Shown here piece after piece: positions 8,239 to 16,835 of a DNA stretch of 64,000 nucleotides. Source of the stretch: Halobium salinum (GTDB taxonomy: Archaea > Halobacteriota > Halobacteria > Halobacteriales > Haloferacaceae); assembly GCF_026586625.1 (NCBI RefSeq), contig NZ_JAODIW010000004.1, positions 62,001 through 126,000 on the forward strand. The letters are read 5' to 3'. The position numbers were made by a program, and so were the translations under genes. The notes beneath the pieces were generated by a model. That model was not told the DNA's origin, made no database searches, and was given only the letters and a program-made list of their open reading frames with translations. The first letter of the stretch is position 1; every line of letters starts with the position of its first letter.

Positions 8239-9381
8239 ATGGCCCCCGAGGACACACCCCGCGACGACGGAACCGACCGGGAGGTCTCCGGCTACCTCGC
8301 GCGACTCGTCGACCCCGACCGCCTCCGTGCGTACCTCGCAACCCAACTCGATGCCGTCGACGACGAGGGCGGCGACGACGCCGGCACCGCGGCCGGCGCG
8401 AACCCTTTCTCCGTCGAACGCTTCGGCGAGGGACACTCGAACGAGACGCTGCTCGTCAGTTGGGGCGGGCGCGAACTGGTCGTCCGCCGTCCGCCGCCGG
8501 GCGAGACCGCCGAACGCGCCCACGACGTGCTCCGCGAGTACCGGGTGATGGACGCGCTTCAGGACACGCCGGTGCCGGTGCCGCGGACCCTGTTAGCCTG
8601 CGAGGACGACGCCGTCCTCGGCGCCGAGTTCTACGTGATGGAGCGTGTCGCCGGCGACGTACTCCGGTCCGAGGAGCCGGAACGGCTCACGACGCCGGAC
8701 CACCGCGAGCGACTCGGGGAGGGGCTGGTCGACGCGCTGGCGGCGATACACGCCGTCGACCCCGCCGCGGTCGGGCTGGAGGAGTTCGGCTACCCCGACG
8801 GGTTCACCGAGCGGCAGGTCCGGCGCTGGGGCGAACAGTTGACGTGGGCGTTCGACCGCACGGCCGAGGAGCGCGAGGTTCCCGCCCTGTACGACACCCT
8901 GTCGTGGCTCACCGACAACGTCCCGAGCGACCCGCCGTCGGGGCTGGTCCACGGCGACTTCAAGCTCGACAACGTAGTCGTCGCCCCCGGCACGCCGCCG
9001 GAGGTCGCCGCGGTGCTCGACTGGGAGCTGTCGACGCTCGGCGACCCGCTGACGGACCTCGGTTGGTTCCTCGCCCACTGGCGCGACCCCGGCGACCCGC
9101 CCGCGATTTCGGAGCTCGACCCGACGTTCACCGAGCGCGAGGGGTATTCGACCCGACGCCAGTTGGTCGAACGCTACGAGGCGGCGACGGGCATCGAGTA
9201 CGAACACGACCGCTTCTACCGGACGCTCGCCGTCTTCAAGCTCGCGGCGCTGGGTGAGATGTTCTTCCGGCGCCATCTGGAGGGGAACGCGGACGACGAC
9301 CTCTATCCGCAGATGCGCGAGGGGGTCCCGGCGCTCGGCGAGCGGGCGACGCGAATCATCGACGGCGACGAGCCGTTGTAA
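8239..9381 (+). CDS. APH-family phosphotransferase (ACAD10/11-type kinase)
   Basis: A 380-residue kinase-like protein of the aminoglycoside phosphotransferase fold. The catalytic loop HGDFKLDN is at 238-245 and the metal-binding DWELSTLGDPLTDLGW at 261-276; GEGHSNET (63-70) is the nucleotide loop. The DWELSTLGDPLTDLGW form is the version found in the kinase domains of ACAD10/11 and in bacterial LvaA-like proteins, which phosphorylate 4-hydroxyacyl-CoA before the acyl-CoA dehydrogenase partner removes phosphate (established for those families). An ACAD10/11-like dehydrogenase is encoded at 5785-7005. An antibiotic-modifying role is unlikely from this motif and context. Confidence 0.9.
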   Translation: MAPEDTPRDDGTDREVSGYLARLVDPDRLRAYLATQLDAVDDEGGDDAGTAAGANPFSVERFGEGHSNETLLVSWGGRELVVRRPPPGETAERAHDVLREYRVMDALQDTPVPVPRTLLACEDDAVLGAEFYVMERVAGDVLRSEEPERLTTPDHRERLGEGLVDALAAIHAVDPAAVGLEEFGYPDGFTERQVRRWGEQLTWAFDRTAEEREVPALYDTLSWLTDNVPSDPPSGLVHGDFKLDNVVVAPGTPPEVAAVLDWELSTLGDPLTDLGWFLAHWRDPGDPPAISELDPTFTEREGYSTRRQLVERYEAATGIEYEHDRFYRTLAVFKLAALGEMFFRRHLEGNADDDLYPQMREGVPALGERATRIIDGDEPL

Positions 9382-9427
9382 CGAGCGGGTCGTCGCAGCC
9401 GCGACGCGACCCTCGTGCGACCGCGAC

Positions 9428-9877
9428 TCACCGCCGTGCGACCTCGAACTCCACGTAGTCGACGGCGTCCTCGGGGGAGTCGACGGGTTCGACGCCGACG
9501 ACCTCGTGGCTCCCGAGCCCGGCGACCGGCCGGTCGAAGACGCCCGCGAAGCCGATTTCGGAGAGCGTCCCGCTCCCCCCGTCGACCGCGACGACGGCGT
9601 CGCCGTTCATCACGACGAGTCCGTTCCGGACGTGGCCGAGTCCGGTCGCGATTGCCACGTCGACGTACTCGTTCGCCTGCTGGCGGTACTCCCCCGGGAG
9701 GATGCCGACGGTCGCCCCACCCTTCGATTTGGCCCCGCGACAGGCCGCCTCCATCACGCCGCCGAGCCCACCACAGACGACTGTGTGGCTCCGCTCGCCG
9801 AGTAGTTCGCCGACCCGTTCTGCGGTCGTCGCCGTCGCCCGGTCGACGGTGCCGCCGCCGATGACGCTCACGCGCAT
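9428..9877 (-). CDS. TIGR00725-type LOG-like protein
   Basis: A 149-residue Rossmann-like protein starting MRVSVIGGGTV at 9877; the frame is open further upstream but that part lacks family features. Blocks CGGLGGVMEAACRGAKSKGG, GILPG and VAVDGGSGTLSEI match the lysine-decarboxylase-like/LOG nucleotide-binding fold, in which PGGxGTxxE is the phosphoribohydrolase signature. Here it reads DGGSGTLSE, so Pro is replaced. Haloarchaeal relatives are short (about 150-170 residues) and of unknown substrate. It is convergent with the kinase gene ending at 9381. Confidence 0.8.
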   Translation of the reverse strand: MRVSVIGGGTVDRATATTAERVGELLGERSHTVVCGGLGGVMEAACRGAKSKGGATVGILPGEYRQQANEYVDVAIATGLGHVRNGLVVMNGDAVVAVDGGSGTLSEIGFAGVFDRPVAGLGSHEVVGVEPVDSPEDAVDYVEFEVARR

Positions 9878-10179
9878 GGGAACTCTCCGACGGCCGTGGC
9901 CGTAACTCTGTGTGCGCATCTCGCGGTCGTGTTTAGTGAGGAGGTAATCGAGGGTTCGGGAATCGAGCCGGCGGACACGGAAGCTCCCGCCGACGGAGAA
10001 ACCGTCCCTCGGAGCCGACAACGGCGTGATTCCGACCGTCGCCGCGAGGACCACCCGGGTCGCCAGTCGGACGGTGAAGGGAGACCGACATCGTACGCGT
10101 TTCGGGTGCCCCGGGAGGGAGCCGTCCACACCTAGTGGTAGCCAGATGACAATCAGATTCTTACCAGAGAGCTGTAAAG
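9878..10179. other. Intergenic region without a recognisable gene
   Basis: About 300 bases between the divergent LOG-like gene and the receiver-PAS gene. Both strands have short open frames, but none shows haloarchaeal protein composition or a motif. It presumably holds the two divergent promoters; an AT-richer patch around 10145-10180 precedes the receiver-PAS gene. Confidence 0.5.
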
Positions 10180-11430
10180 ATGCGCCAGATGAAGGAACGC
10201 CGGGGAGTCGCGGACAGGGGGAACGGAGACGACCGAATATGCGTCCTGCTCGTCGACGACGACACCGCGCTGGTCGAACTCACCCGGAGTTACCTCGAGC
10301 GGGTCGAACCACGCATCGAGGCCGTGGAAGCCACGTCCGGTCCCGCGGGGTTGGCGGTGCTCGACGAGCGGGGGTCGGAGGCGACGCGACCGCCCGTCGA
10401 CTGCGTCGTCAGCGACTACGACATGGGTGAGATGAACGGGCTCGACTTCCTCCGGGCCGTCCGCGAGCGCGAACCCGACCTCCCGTTCGTGCTGTTCACC
10501 GGGAAGGGGAGCGAGGAGATAGCCAGCGAGGCCATCTCGGCCGGCGTCACCGACTACCTCCAGAAGGAGACGGGCCGGGACCAGTACACGGTGCTCGCGA
10601 ACCGCGTCGTCAACGCCGTCGAACACGCCCGGAGCGAGCGCGCCCATCGCGAGACCGAGGAACGCTACCGGACCGTCGTCGAAGGGAGCCACGACGCCAT
10701 CTACATCTACCAGGGGGAACGTTTCCGGTTCGTCAACGAGCGCGCGTGCGAGATAACCGGGTACGAGAGGGAGGAGCTGTACGAGATGGGGGTGTTCGAC
10801 CTGGTTCACCCGGACGACCGCGAGCGCGTCAGGAACATCGGCAGACGCCGTACCAGCGACGGGACGGCACCGTCGCAGTACTCCGCGCGTGTTCTCCGCA
10901 AGGACGGCGACGTGCGTCACTGCGAGTTCAGCGTCTCGACGGTGACGTATCGGGGCGAGCCGGCCGTCCTCGGCTCCGTCCGCGACGCGACCGCGGAACG
11001 ACGGGCGCGCGAGCGGTTCCGCGCGCTCATCGAACACTCGATGGACATCTTCACCGTCCTCGACGAGAGCGGAGAGATAACCTACGAGAGCCCGTCCGCC
11101 GAGCGCGTCCTCGGGTGGAGCGACGGCGCCCTCGTGGGCGACAACGTCTTCGAGTACATCCACGAAGACGACCGACAGGAGGCGTTCGAGACGTTCACCA
11201 GCGTCATCGACGAACCCGGGTTCGTCACCGACCGGATGACGCTCCGCTTCCGGCACGCGGACGGCTCGTGGCGCTGGCTCGAAGCCGTCGGGAGCAACCG
11301 GACCGACACGAGCATCGGCGGCTACGTCATCACCTCCCGGGACGTGACCGAGCGGGTCGAGAACGAGCGGGCCGGGAACGACCGAGTCGGGGACGAACGG
11401 GGCGAGGACGGACGCGGCGACGGGGGCTAA
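10180..11430 (+). CDS. Response regulator receiver with two PAS domains
   Basis: A 416-residue signalling protein. The receiver domain (about 19-135) has the acidic pair in VLLVDDD, the phospho-acceptor Asp79 (SDYDM) and the Lys of FTGKGSEE. Two PAS domains follow, at about 150-270 and 275-390. The second is PAS_3-like with its PAC segment (RHADGSWRWLEAVGSN). After the PAS repeats there is only a short Asp/Glu/Arg/Gly tail: no histidine kinase, GAF-HTH or other output domain. Haloarchaeal relatives usually continue into a kinase or HTH-10 domain, so this one may act as a sensor/adaptor or be naturally shortened. Its stop overlaps the convergent sirtuin stop. Confidence 0.88.
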   Translation: MRQMKERRGVADRGNGDDRICVLLVDDDTALVELTRSYLERVEPRIEAVEATSGPAGLAVLDERGSEATRPPVDCVVSDYDMGEMNGLDFLRAVREREPDLPFVLFTGKGSEEIASEAISAGVTDYLQKETGRDQYTVLANRVVNAVEHARSERAHRETEERYRTVVEGSHDAIYIYQGERFRFVNERACEITGYEREELYEMGVFDLVHPDDRERVRNIGRRRTSDGTAPSQYSARVLRKDGDVRHCEFSVSTVTYRGEPAVLGSVRDATAERRARERFRALIEHSMDIFTVLDESGEITYESPSAERVLGWSDGALVGDNVFEYIHEDDRQEAFETFTSVIDEPGFVTDRMTLRFRHADGSWRWLEAVGSNRTDTSIGGYVITSRDVTERVENERAGNDRVGDERGEDGRGDGG

Positions 11431-12173
11431 ACGACGGTGTCCGCGAGCGCCGGGAGGAGGTCGGTCACGTCCTCGCGGAACACGTAGTCGGCGTGGCGGT
11501 CGGCGGGCGTCTCCTCGCGGTTGAGTACGGCGAGCGTACCGTTCTGGGCCGCGGTCGTCGGCAACGACGCGGCCGGTTCGACCGTGAGCGACGAGCCGAT
11601 GGCGAGGAACACGTCGCTCTCGCGGGCGAGCCGCGAGGCCTCGGCCATCTCGTCTTCGGGGAGTGACTCGCCGAACAGCACCACGTCGGGTTTCAGGAGT
11701 CCGCCGCAGTCACAGTGCGGCGGGTTGTCGCCGTCGCGGACCCGCGCCCGCGCCGCGGCCGCGTCGGAGCGTTCGCCGCAGTCGAGACAGACCACGCGCG
11801 AGTTGTTGCCGTGGAGTTCGACGACGCGTCGGGAGCCGGCGGCGAGGTGGAGTCCGTCCGTATTCTGGGTGACGACCGCCGAGAGGCGGCCGGCCGACTC
11901 CATCGCCGTGAGCGCCTCGTGGGCCGGATTCGGCGCGGCGTCGTCGGGGTACATCGCCTCGTGGAGGGCGAGGCGGTCGGTCCAGAACCCGGCCGGCTTC
12001 GACAGCAGGCGGCCGTAGCTGAAGTCGTTCGGGTGGAACTGGGTCTTCCAGACGCCGTCCTCGCCGCGGAAGGAGGGGATTCCCGAGGCGGTGCTGACGC
12101 CCGCGCCGGTGAACGCGACGACCGTGTTGGCCGCGCGCACCTCGTCGGCGAGTGAGGCGAGTCGCTCGTCCAT
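11427..12173 (-). CDS. cobB: Sir2 family NAD-dependent protein deacylase
   Basis: A 248-residue sirtuin, starting MDERLASLADEVRAAN at 12173; nine codons further upstream are open but unlike the family. NAD-binding GAGVSTASGIPSFR is at 23-36, TQNTDGLH at 102-109, and the catalytic His121 lies in VELHG. The zinc ligands are Cys129, Cys132, Cys154 and Cys156 (CLDC and CDC); the second pair is spaced by one rather than two residues, as in some haloarchaeal members. GSSLTVEPA and the C-terminal LNRE complete the NAD site. Expected to remove acyl groups from lysines on cytosolic proteins. Confidence 0.93.
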   Translation of the reverse strand: MDERLASLADEVRAANTVVAFTGAGVSTASGIPSFRGEDGVWKTQFHPNDFSYGRLLSKPAGFWTDRLALHEAMYPDDAAPNPAHEALTAMESAGRLSAVVTQNTDGLHLAAGSRRVVELHGNNSRVVCLDCGERSDAAAARARVRDGDNPPHCDCGGLLKPDVVLFGESLPEDEMAEASRLARESDVFLAIGSSLTVEPAASLPTTAAQNGTLAVLNREETPADRHADYVFREDVTDLLPALADTVV

Positions 12174-12591
12174 ACCGCCTGTGGAGGGCGCTGTGAGCAA
12201 AAGTCGTGTGGCGCTCGCGTCACTCTCGGTGCTCGTCGGTGGGAGCCGTCGTCAGGCGGTCGTCCTTCGCCAGTGCCGGTCTCAGCTCCCGCGTCCACCC
12301 GGGGGGGACGTGAGTCGTGCTTTCGGCCGCGGCGTCGCGGAGCCCATCGTCCGGACCATCTCGGCGTAGTCGGCGCAGGGACTCTTTGTGCGGGGTCGGG
12401 CCATCGTGGAACATGTCACGTCGTACACCTACCTGTATGTTGCGGCCACTCTCACCGACGAAGTATTTCCTCACGCGTGTGAGCATATCGGTCACTGTTC
12501 TCACCGGAACGTCCCGACGCGTACGCGGAGCGTCCCGAGCGTCCCAGCCGCGTCCACAACGCTTAGCCCGCAGCGCACCGCAGGGGGAACC
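12174..12591. other. 418-base divergent intergenic region
   Basis: Lower in GC than its flanks. It contains an inverted repeat CTCAC-GCGT-GTGAG at 12470-12483 and presumably the divergent sirtuin and MBL-hydrolase promoters. A minus-strand frame from 12504 (GTG) or 12486 (ATG) to 12220 could encode an 88-94-residue basic protein, but its third-position GC (about 72%) is well below neighbouring genes and no motif is seen. I do not call it a gene. Confidence 0.4.
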
Positions 12592-13425
12592 ATGACCACG
12601 AGTGACTGGGGCGACTGGCTCCCGCGTGCGGTGGAAGCGGCCGACCCCGAGACCGTCGCCGTCTGGTATCTCGGCTGCAACGGGTTCGTCCTGAAGGGCG
12701 CCGAGGGGACGGTCCTCTACATCGACCCCTACCTCGGGACGGGCGACCCGCCGCGGACGGTCCGGATGATTCCGGTGCCGTTCGACCCACACGACGTCGG
12801 CGTCGCGGACGCGGTGCTCGCGACCCACGAGCACACCGACCACGTCCACGGCCCGAGTCAGGCGCCTATCCTCGCGAACACGGGAGCGTCGCTGTACGCG
12901 CCGGACGACAGCCTCGCCGTCGCCCGCGAGGAGGAGGACTGGACCGGCCGCTGGGACGTGCGCGAAGACCAGTTCGAGGAGGTCACGGAGGGTGACTCCT
13001 TCGAGGTCGGCGAGTTCGTCGTCCACGTCGAGGGCGCACACGACCCCGACTCCACGCACCCCGTGAGCTACGTCGTCGAACACGCTGCCGGGACGCTCTT
13101 TCACGCCGGCGACAGCAAGCCCGCGGAGCTGTTCGCCGACCTGGGCGAGCGCTACGACGTGGACCTCGGCATCTTCGCGTTCGGCGCCATCGGTAACGTC
13201 CCCGACAAGGAGACCGGCGAGCCCCAACGGACGAAGTGGTACTCCACGGAGAACGAGGTCGTCAAGGCTGCGAGCGACCTGCAGGCCGACCGACTCCTCC
13301 CCTCCCACTGGGACATGTGGAAGGGCCTGACCGCGGACCCGTCGGTGCTGCACCACCACGCGCGCAGCTACGAGTACCCGAAGCGCCTCGAAATCGTCGA
13401 AATCGGCGACCGTATCGAACTGTAG
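12592..13425 (+). CDS. MBL-fold metallo-hydrolase, UlaG-like
   Basis: A 277-residue metallo-beta-lactamase-fold protein starting at ATG 12592 (MTTSDWGDWLPRAV). The metal site THEHTDHVHG (HxHxDH) lies near residues 75-84. DGD-like LFHAGDSKPAELF and the C-terminal LLPSHWDMWKG supply the remaining ligands. The opening VWYLGCNGFVLKG and IDPYL match L-ascorbate-6-phosphate lactonase (UlaG)-like proteins, but many haloarchaeal relatives have no known substrate. The frame is open upstream to 12388, but that part has no fold or composition support. Confidence 0.88.
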   Translation: MTTSDWGDWLPRAVEAADPETVAVWYLGCNGFVLKGAEGTVLYIDPYLGTGDPPRTVRMIPVPFDPHDVGVADAVLATHEHTDHVHGPSQAPILANTGASLYAPDDSLAVAREEEDWTGRWDVREDQFEEVTEGDSFEVGEFVVHVEGAHDPDSTHPVSYVVEHAAGTLFHAGDSKPAELFADLGERYDVDLGIFAFGAIGNVPDKETGEPQRTKWYSTENEVVKAASDLQADRLLPSHWDMWKGLTADPSVLHHHARSYEYPKRLEIVEIGDRIEL

Positions 13426-13551
13426 TCCCGGTTCGGACCGCGAAACCACGCCGCAGCCGCGATGTGGGCTCGGCTGCCCCGCCGGGAGTCCTCGGCTGCG
13501 ACCCGTCTCCGTCGACGACGCTCTTTGTGTGCGATAATTTCGGCGGATGAT

Positions 13552-13559
13552 TTATATAT
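13552..13559 (+). promoter_or_regulatory. TATA box of the coiled-coil protein gene
   Basis: TTTATATA lies 22-29 bases before the ATG at 13581, the spacing expected of a leaderless haloarchaeal transcript. Confidence 0.65.
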
Positions 13560-13580
13560 CGTGTCTGGAATGTATGGCTC

Positions 13581-15500
13581 ATGAGTGGAGGGACCGAAGA
13601 CGGCGCCCCCGTGACGGTGGAGCGGGGCCGCGTGACGGTGGAGAAGACGTTCGAGGCTGAGGAGTTCCCGGTGCCCGCAGTGAAGTTCGTCGTCCGGTCG
13701 ACGGACGAGGACGCCGTGGACGTACGACTGACCGACCGGATTCCTGACGGGTTCCCGATGAAGCGCGTCGGGTTCCACCCGGAGTTCGACAGCGAGAACT
13801 GGACCGCCTACAAGGACCAGCGCGTCGAGTACGCGCGGACGCTCGACCCGGCGGAGTCCGTGACGACCGTCTACGGCGTCCGACTGGAGGGCGTCGACAC
13901 CGTCGGGGCCGACTTCGTCGAGGAGCCGTTCCTCGAAGTGCTCGACGAGGGTGAAGGCGGCGACGAGGACGCGGGCCCGGAGGCGGCCGTCGAGGCAATC
14001 GTCGGCGAGGACAACAACCAGGTCGTCCGCGACATCGTCTCCGGCGAACGCGACAGCGTGCCGGGGATGGACGGTGAGGCGGACGCGGAAGTCGTCGAGA
14101 GCGGAGAAGGCGACGCGCCCGCGCTCGACCTCGAAGACCCCGGTTCGGCCGAGGACACGGCCGACCCCCTGGCGGCGGAGTCAGTCGAGAGTGGGGCCGA
14201 GGCGGCGGCGACGACCGACGGCGCGGTCGACCCGCTCGCCGCCCCGAGCGGCGAGGAGTCGTCGGGCTCGGACCCGCTCGACCTCGACTTCGAGGACCCC
14301 GAACCCGGTGCCGAAGCCGAGGCTGAGGCCGACGCCTCGCCGGCCGCTCCGGACGCCGAGTTCGACGAGCCGTCGGCCGACGACCCGCTCGACCTCGACC
14401 TCGACGGGTCCGAGCCCGATGCGACGACCGAGGAGCCCTCGTCCGGCCCGCGGGAACACGCCGCCGACGCGACGGCCGTCGTGGTCGAGCGACCCGACGC
14501 CGTGGAGGCGGTCGACGCGTCGAGCGCGGACGAGTCGGCCGCGGGCGTCGACGCGGACGGGGCCGACGGTGACGAGGTCGGCGCCGTCACGACGGTCGAG
14601 ACGGATATCGCGGAAGTCGGTACCGAGGCCGAGACCGACGACGAAGGAACCGGCGGCGTCGAAACCGTCGACGGCGAGCCGGCGTCCGACGCTCCCGGGC
14701 CGACCTCCGCGCCGGCCGTCGGCACCGGCGGGGTCGCGGCGGCGCTGGCGACCGAGATTCGCGAGGGGTCGGTCGGCGACGACGACCTCGCTCTGTTGAA
14801 GGAGGAGCTCGACCTCGGCGGCGTCCCGTCGAGCGTCGACGTGCGCCTCGGCCGCCTGCAGTCGAACGTCGAGGACCTCGCGGCGTACACCGACGCCCTG
14901 GAGACCTTCCTCGACGAGGAGGGCACCGGCGAGGAGGTCATCTCCGACCTGCGCGCGGAGGTCGAGAACGTCTCGGGTACCGTCGAGGACCTCGCGGCGG
15001 ACCTCGACGTGGCCGCGGCGGAGCGTGAGGGGCTCCGTGGCGACCTCGACGGCGTGGAGGCCGACGTGAGCGCCGGTCGGCGCCGGCTCGACCGCGTGGA
15101 CGAGGAACTCGGCGAGATTCGTGAAGACCTCGCGACCCTCGACGGCGACGTGGTCGACGTTCACGAGCGGGTCGACGACGAGGTAGCCCGCGTCGACGGG
15201 GACGTGAGCGACCTCGGGGACGAGGTCGGCGGGCTAAGCGACGAGGTATCCGACCTGAACGAGGACGTGACCGGTCTCGACGACGAGGTGTCCGGTCTCG
15301 GCGACGACGTGGCCCGCGTCGACGAGGACGTGTCGGGCCTCGACGAAGGGATGGCGGACCTCGGAAGCGACGTGGACGACCTCCGAGGGGAGGTCTCCGA
15401 ACTCCGGGCCGAAATCGAGGCCCTCGAGGAGTTTCGGAACCGCCTCGGGAGCGCGTTCGGTGGCGGCGACGAGGGCGGCGAGGACGACGGCGACAACTGA
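13581..15500 (+). CDS. Acidic haloarchaeal protein with C-terminal coiled coil
   Basis: A 639-residue protein of unknown function in three parts. Residues 1-115 form a conserved-looking beta-rich domain (TVERGRVTVEKTFEAEEFPVPAVKF ... DSENWTAYKDQRVEYARTLDPAE). Residues 120-385 are a low-complexity Asp/Glu/Ala/Ser/Pro linker with repeats such as DPLDLDLDGSEPD. Residues 400-625 are a heptad-repeat coiled coil with many DxVxxLxDEV-like units, then a short Gly/Asp tail. There is no signal peptide or membrane helix, so it should be cytosolic. The coiled coil suggests a structural or tethering role; this is inference. A strong TATA box precedes it and a T-tract follows. Confidence 0.8.
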   Translation: MSGGTEDGAPVTVERGRVTVEKTFEAEEFPVPAVKFVVRSTDEDAVDVRLTDRIPDGFPMKRVGFHPEFDSENWTAYKDQRVEYARTLDPAESVTTVYGVRLEGVDTVGADFVEEPFLEVLDEGEGGDEDAGPEAAVEAIVGEDNNQVVRDIVSGERDSVPGMDGEADAEVVESGEGDAPALDLEDPGSAEDTADPLAAESVESGAEAAATTDGAVDPLAAPSGEESSGSDPLDLDFEDPEPGAEAEAEADASPAAPDAEFDEPSADDPLDLDLDGSEPDATTEEPSSGPREHAADATAVVVERPDAVEAVDASSADESAAGVDADGADGDEVGAVTTVETDIAEVGTEAETDDEGTGGVETVDGEPASDAPGPTSAPAVGTGGVAAALATEIREGSVGDDDLALLKEELDLGGVPSSVDVRLGRLQSNVEDLAAYTDALETFLDEEGTGEEVISDLRAEVENVSGTVEDLAADLDVAAAEREGLRGDLDGVEADVSAGRRRLDRVDEELGEIREDLATLDGDVVDVHERVDDEVARVDGDVSDLGDEVGGLSDEVSDLNEDVTGLDDEVSGLGDDVARVDEDVSGLDEGMADLGSDVDDLRGEVSELRAEIEALEEFRNRLGSAFGGGDEGGEDDGDN

Positions 15501-15535
15501 GCCCGCCTCGGCGGTCTATCGGTTCGCGGACGGAC

Positions 15536-15541
15536 TTTTTT
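15536..15541 (+). terminator. T-tract terminator after the coiled-coil gene
   Basis: Six consecutive T residues 36 bases after the stop at 15500. Archaeal RNA polymerase terminates at T-runs without a required hairpin. It lies before the convergent DUF502 gene. Confidence 0.5.
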
Positions 15542-15619
15542 GACCGGTACTGGACTCGTACAGCATCGGGCCGCGTTCGGTGACGGAGACGACCGGGTAC
15601 CGTCGGGAGCCGCGTTCAC

Positions 15620-16624
15620 TCACTCCCGGTCTTTGTCGAACCGTCCGGCGCTATCGTCGTTTCCGGCGTTTCCGGCGCCTCCGGCGTCTTCGGCGTCTTC
15701 GGCGTCCGGTCGGGTCGACCTGCTCTCGGTCGTTCGGGTGTCGTCCGACGACCCGTCGCCGCCGTCGTCGCCGTTGCCGTCGTCGCCGTCGCCGCTCTGC
15801 TCGAACCGGTTCGAGAGCGACGGGAGGTCCTCGGCGGTGACGCCGAGGTCCGCGATTCGTTCGCTCGGGTCGATGGAGTCGTCGGAGGCGGCCGACGCCT
15901 CCTCGCCCGTCGCCATTCCGCTCGTGATGATGCTTCGGACGCCCTCCTCGACGGTCATATCTACGTCGCTGATGCGATGTTGCGGGATGTGCGTGAGGAA
16001 GCCGCCCATCACCGGATTTGGGGCGAGCGGGAGGAACATGGTGACCATCTCGTCGTCCTCGCCGACCGCCTCGCCGACCGTCGGCGGCGACTGGGCGGTC
16101 TCGAAGCCGATGACGTAGATACCGTCGTGGGGGAACTCGACGAGTTTCACCGACCGAAAGTTCTCCACGTCGCTCTCGAGCATCGCGTCGCCCATCTGTC
16201 GGAAGCTGTTGTAGATGGCCCCGATGCCCGGGATGGCGCCGACGAAGTAGTCGAAGAAGTCGATGAGGTGGTCCCCGTAGCGCACGTTGGCGATGGTGCC
16301 AGCGACGAGTACGACGGCAATCAGCGCGACGACGGCGACGATCTGAGCCGTGAACGACGCCACGTCGGAGAAGATACCGACCTCGATGAGTAGCGCGATG
16401 AACCCGTTCTGTTCGACCCAGGCGACGACGCCCAACCGTTCGAGTAGAAACACGACCGGGCCGAGCGCATCGGCGACGATGCCGAACGCCGTCTTCAACA
16501 CCCAGATGGTGACGACGAACGGAAAGATGACGGTCAGCCCCTTCACCACGATGTCCACGACGAGGTCGTACAAGGACTCCGCCGGCCCCGTATCTCCCTC
16601 GGCCCCACCACCGGTGTCCGACAT
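15620..16624 (-). CDS. DUF502 family membrane protein
   Basis: A 334-residue membrane protein starting MSDTGGGAEGDTGPAE at 16624. Two or three membrane spans lie near residues 20-60 and 85-120 (IVVKGLTVIFPFVVTIWVL; IVAVVALIAVVLVAGTIANV). The DUF502 core follows: IPGIGAIYNSFRQMGDAML, VKLVEFPHDGIYVIGFET, TMFLPLAPNPVMGGFLTHIP. The C-terminal third (about 245-334) is a polar Asp/Gly/Ser-rich tail, longer than in most members. The family's function is unknown. The frame is open above 16624 but that segment is arginine-rich and unlike the family. Confidence 0.9.
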   Translation of the reverse strand: MSDTGGGAEGDTGPAESLYDLVVDIVVKGLTVIFPFVVTIWVLKTAFGIVADALGPVVFLLERLGVVAWVEQNGFIALLIEVGIFSDVASFTAQIVAVVALIAVVLVAGTIANVRYGDHLIDFFDYFVGAIPGIGAIYNSFRQMGDAMLESDVENFRSVKLVEFPHDGIYVIGFETAQSPPTVGEAVGEDDEMVTMFLPLAPNPVMGGFLTHIPQHRISDVDMTVEEGVRSIITSGMATGEEASAASDDSIDPSERIADLGVTAEDLPSLSNRFEQSGDGDDGNGDDGGDGSSDDTRTTESRSTRPDAEDAEDAGGAGNAGNDDSAGRFDKDRE

Positions 16625-16835
16625 GTATCCCGACGTGCGCCGGGAGCGCTCATAGGGGTTGTGGCACGTCACACCGCAGTGACAGGGACGGGCCGCGGCG
16701 AGTCCGGAGACCGCGGTCGGTACGAGTCCGGACATCGCGGCCGCGGACGGTGGGAGACGCCCGTTACCAGCCCACACAGCGTCGGAGACTGCCCGAAACA
16801 CAATCGGTTTAGGCCGCGACCTCGTGACACCGACA

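Noticed and set aside
8239-9381. Aminoglycoside resistance gene
   Set aside because: The APH fold is present, but the DWELSTLGDPLTDLG motif and nearby ACAD gene point to acyl-CoA metabolism.
12220-12504. Minus-strand frame that could encode an 88-94-residue protein between the sirtuin and MBL genes
   Set aside because: Third-position GC is about 72%, lower than real neighbours, composition is basic, and no motif or promoter supports it.
12388-12591. Upstream extension of the MBL hydrolase frame
   Set aside because: Family similarity begins at MTTSDWGDW; the added part is His/Arg/Thr-rich and crosses likely promoter sequence.
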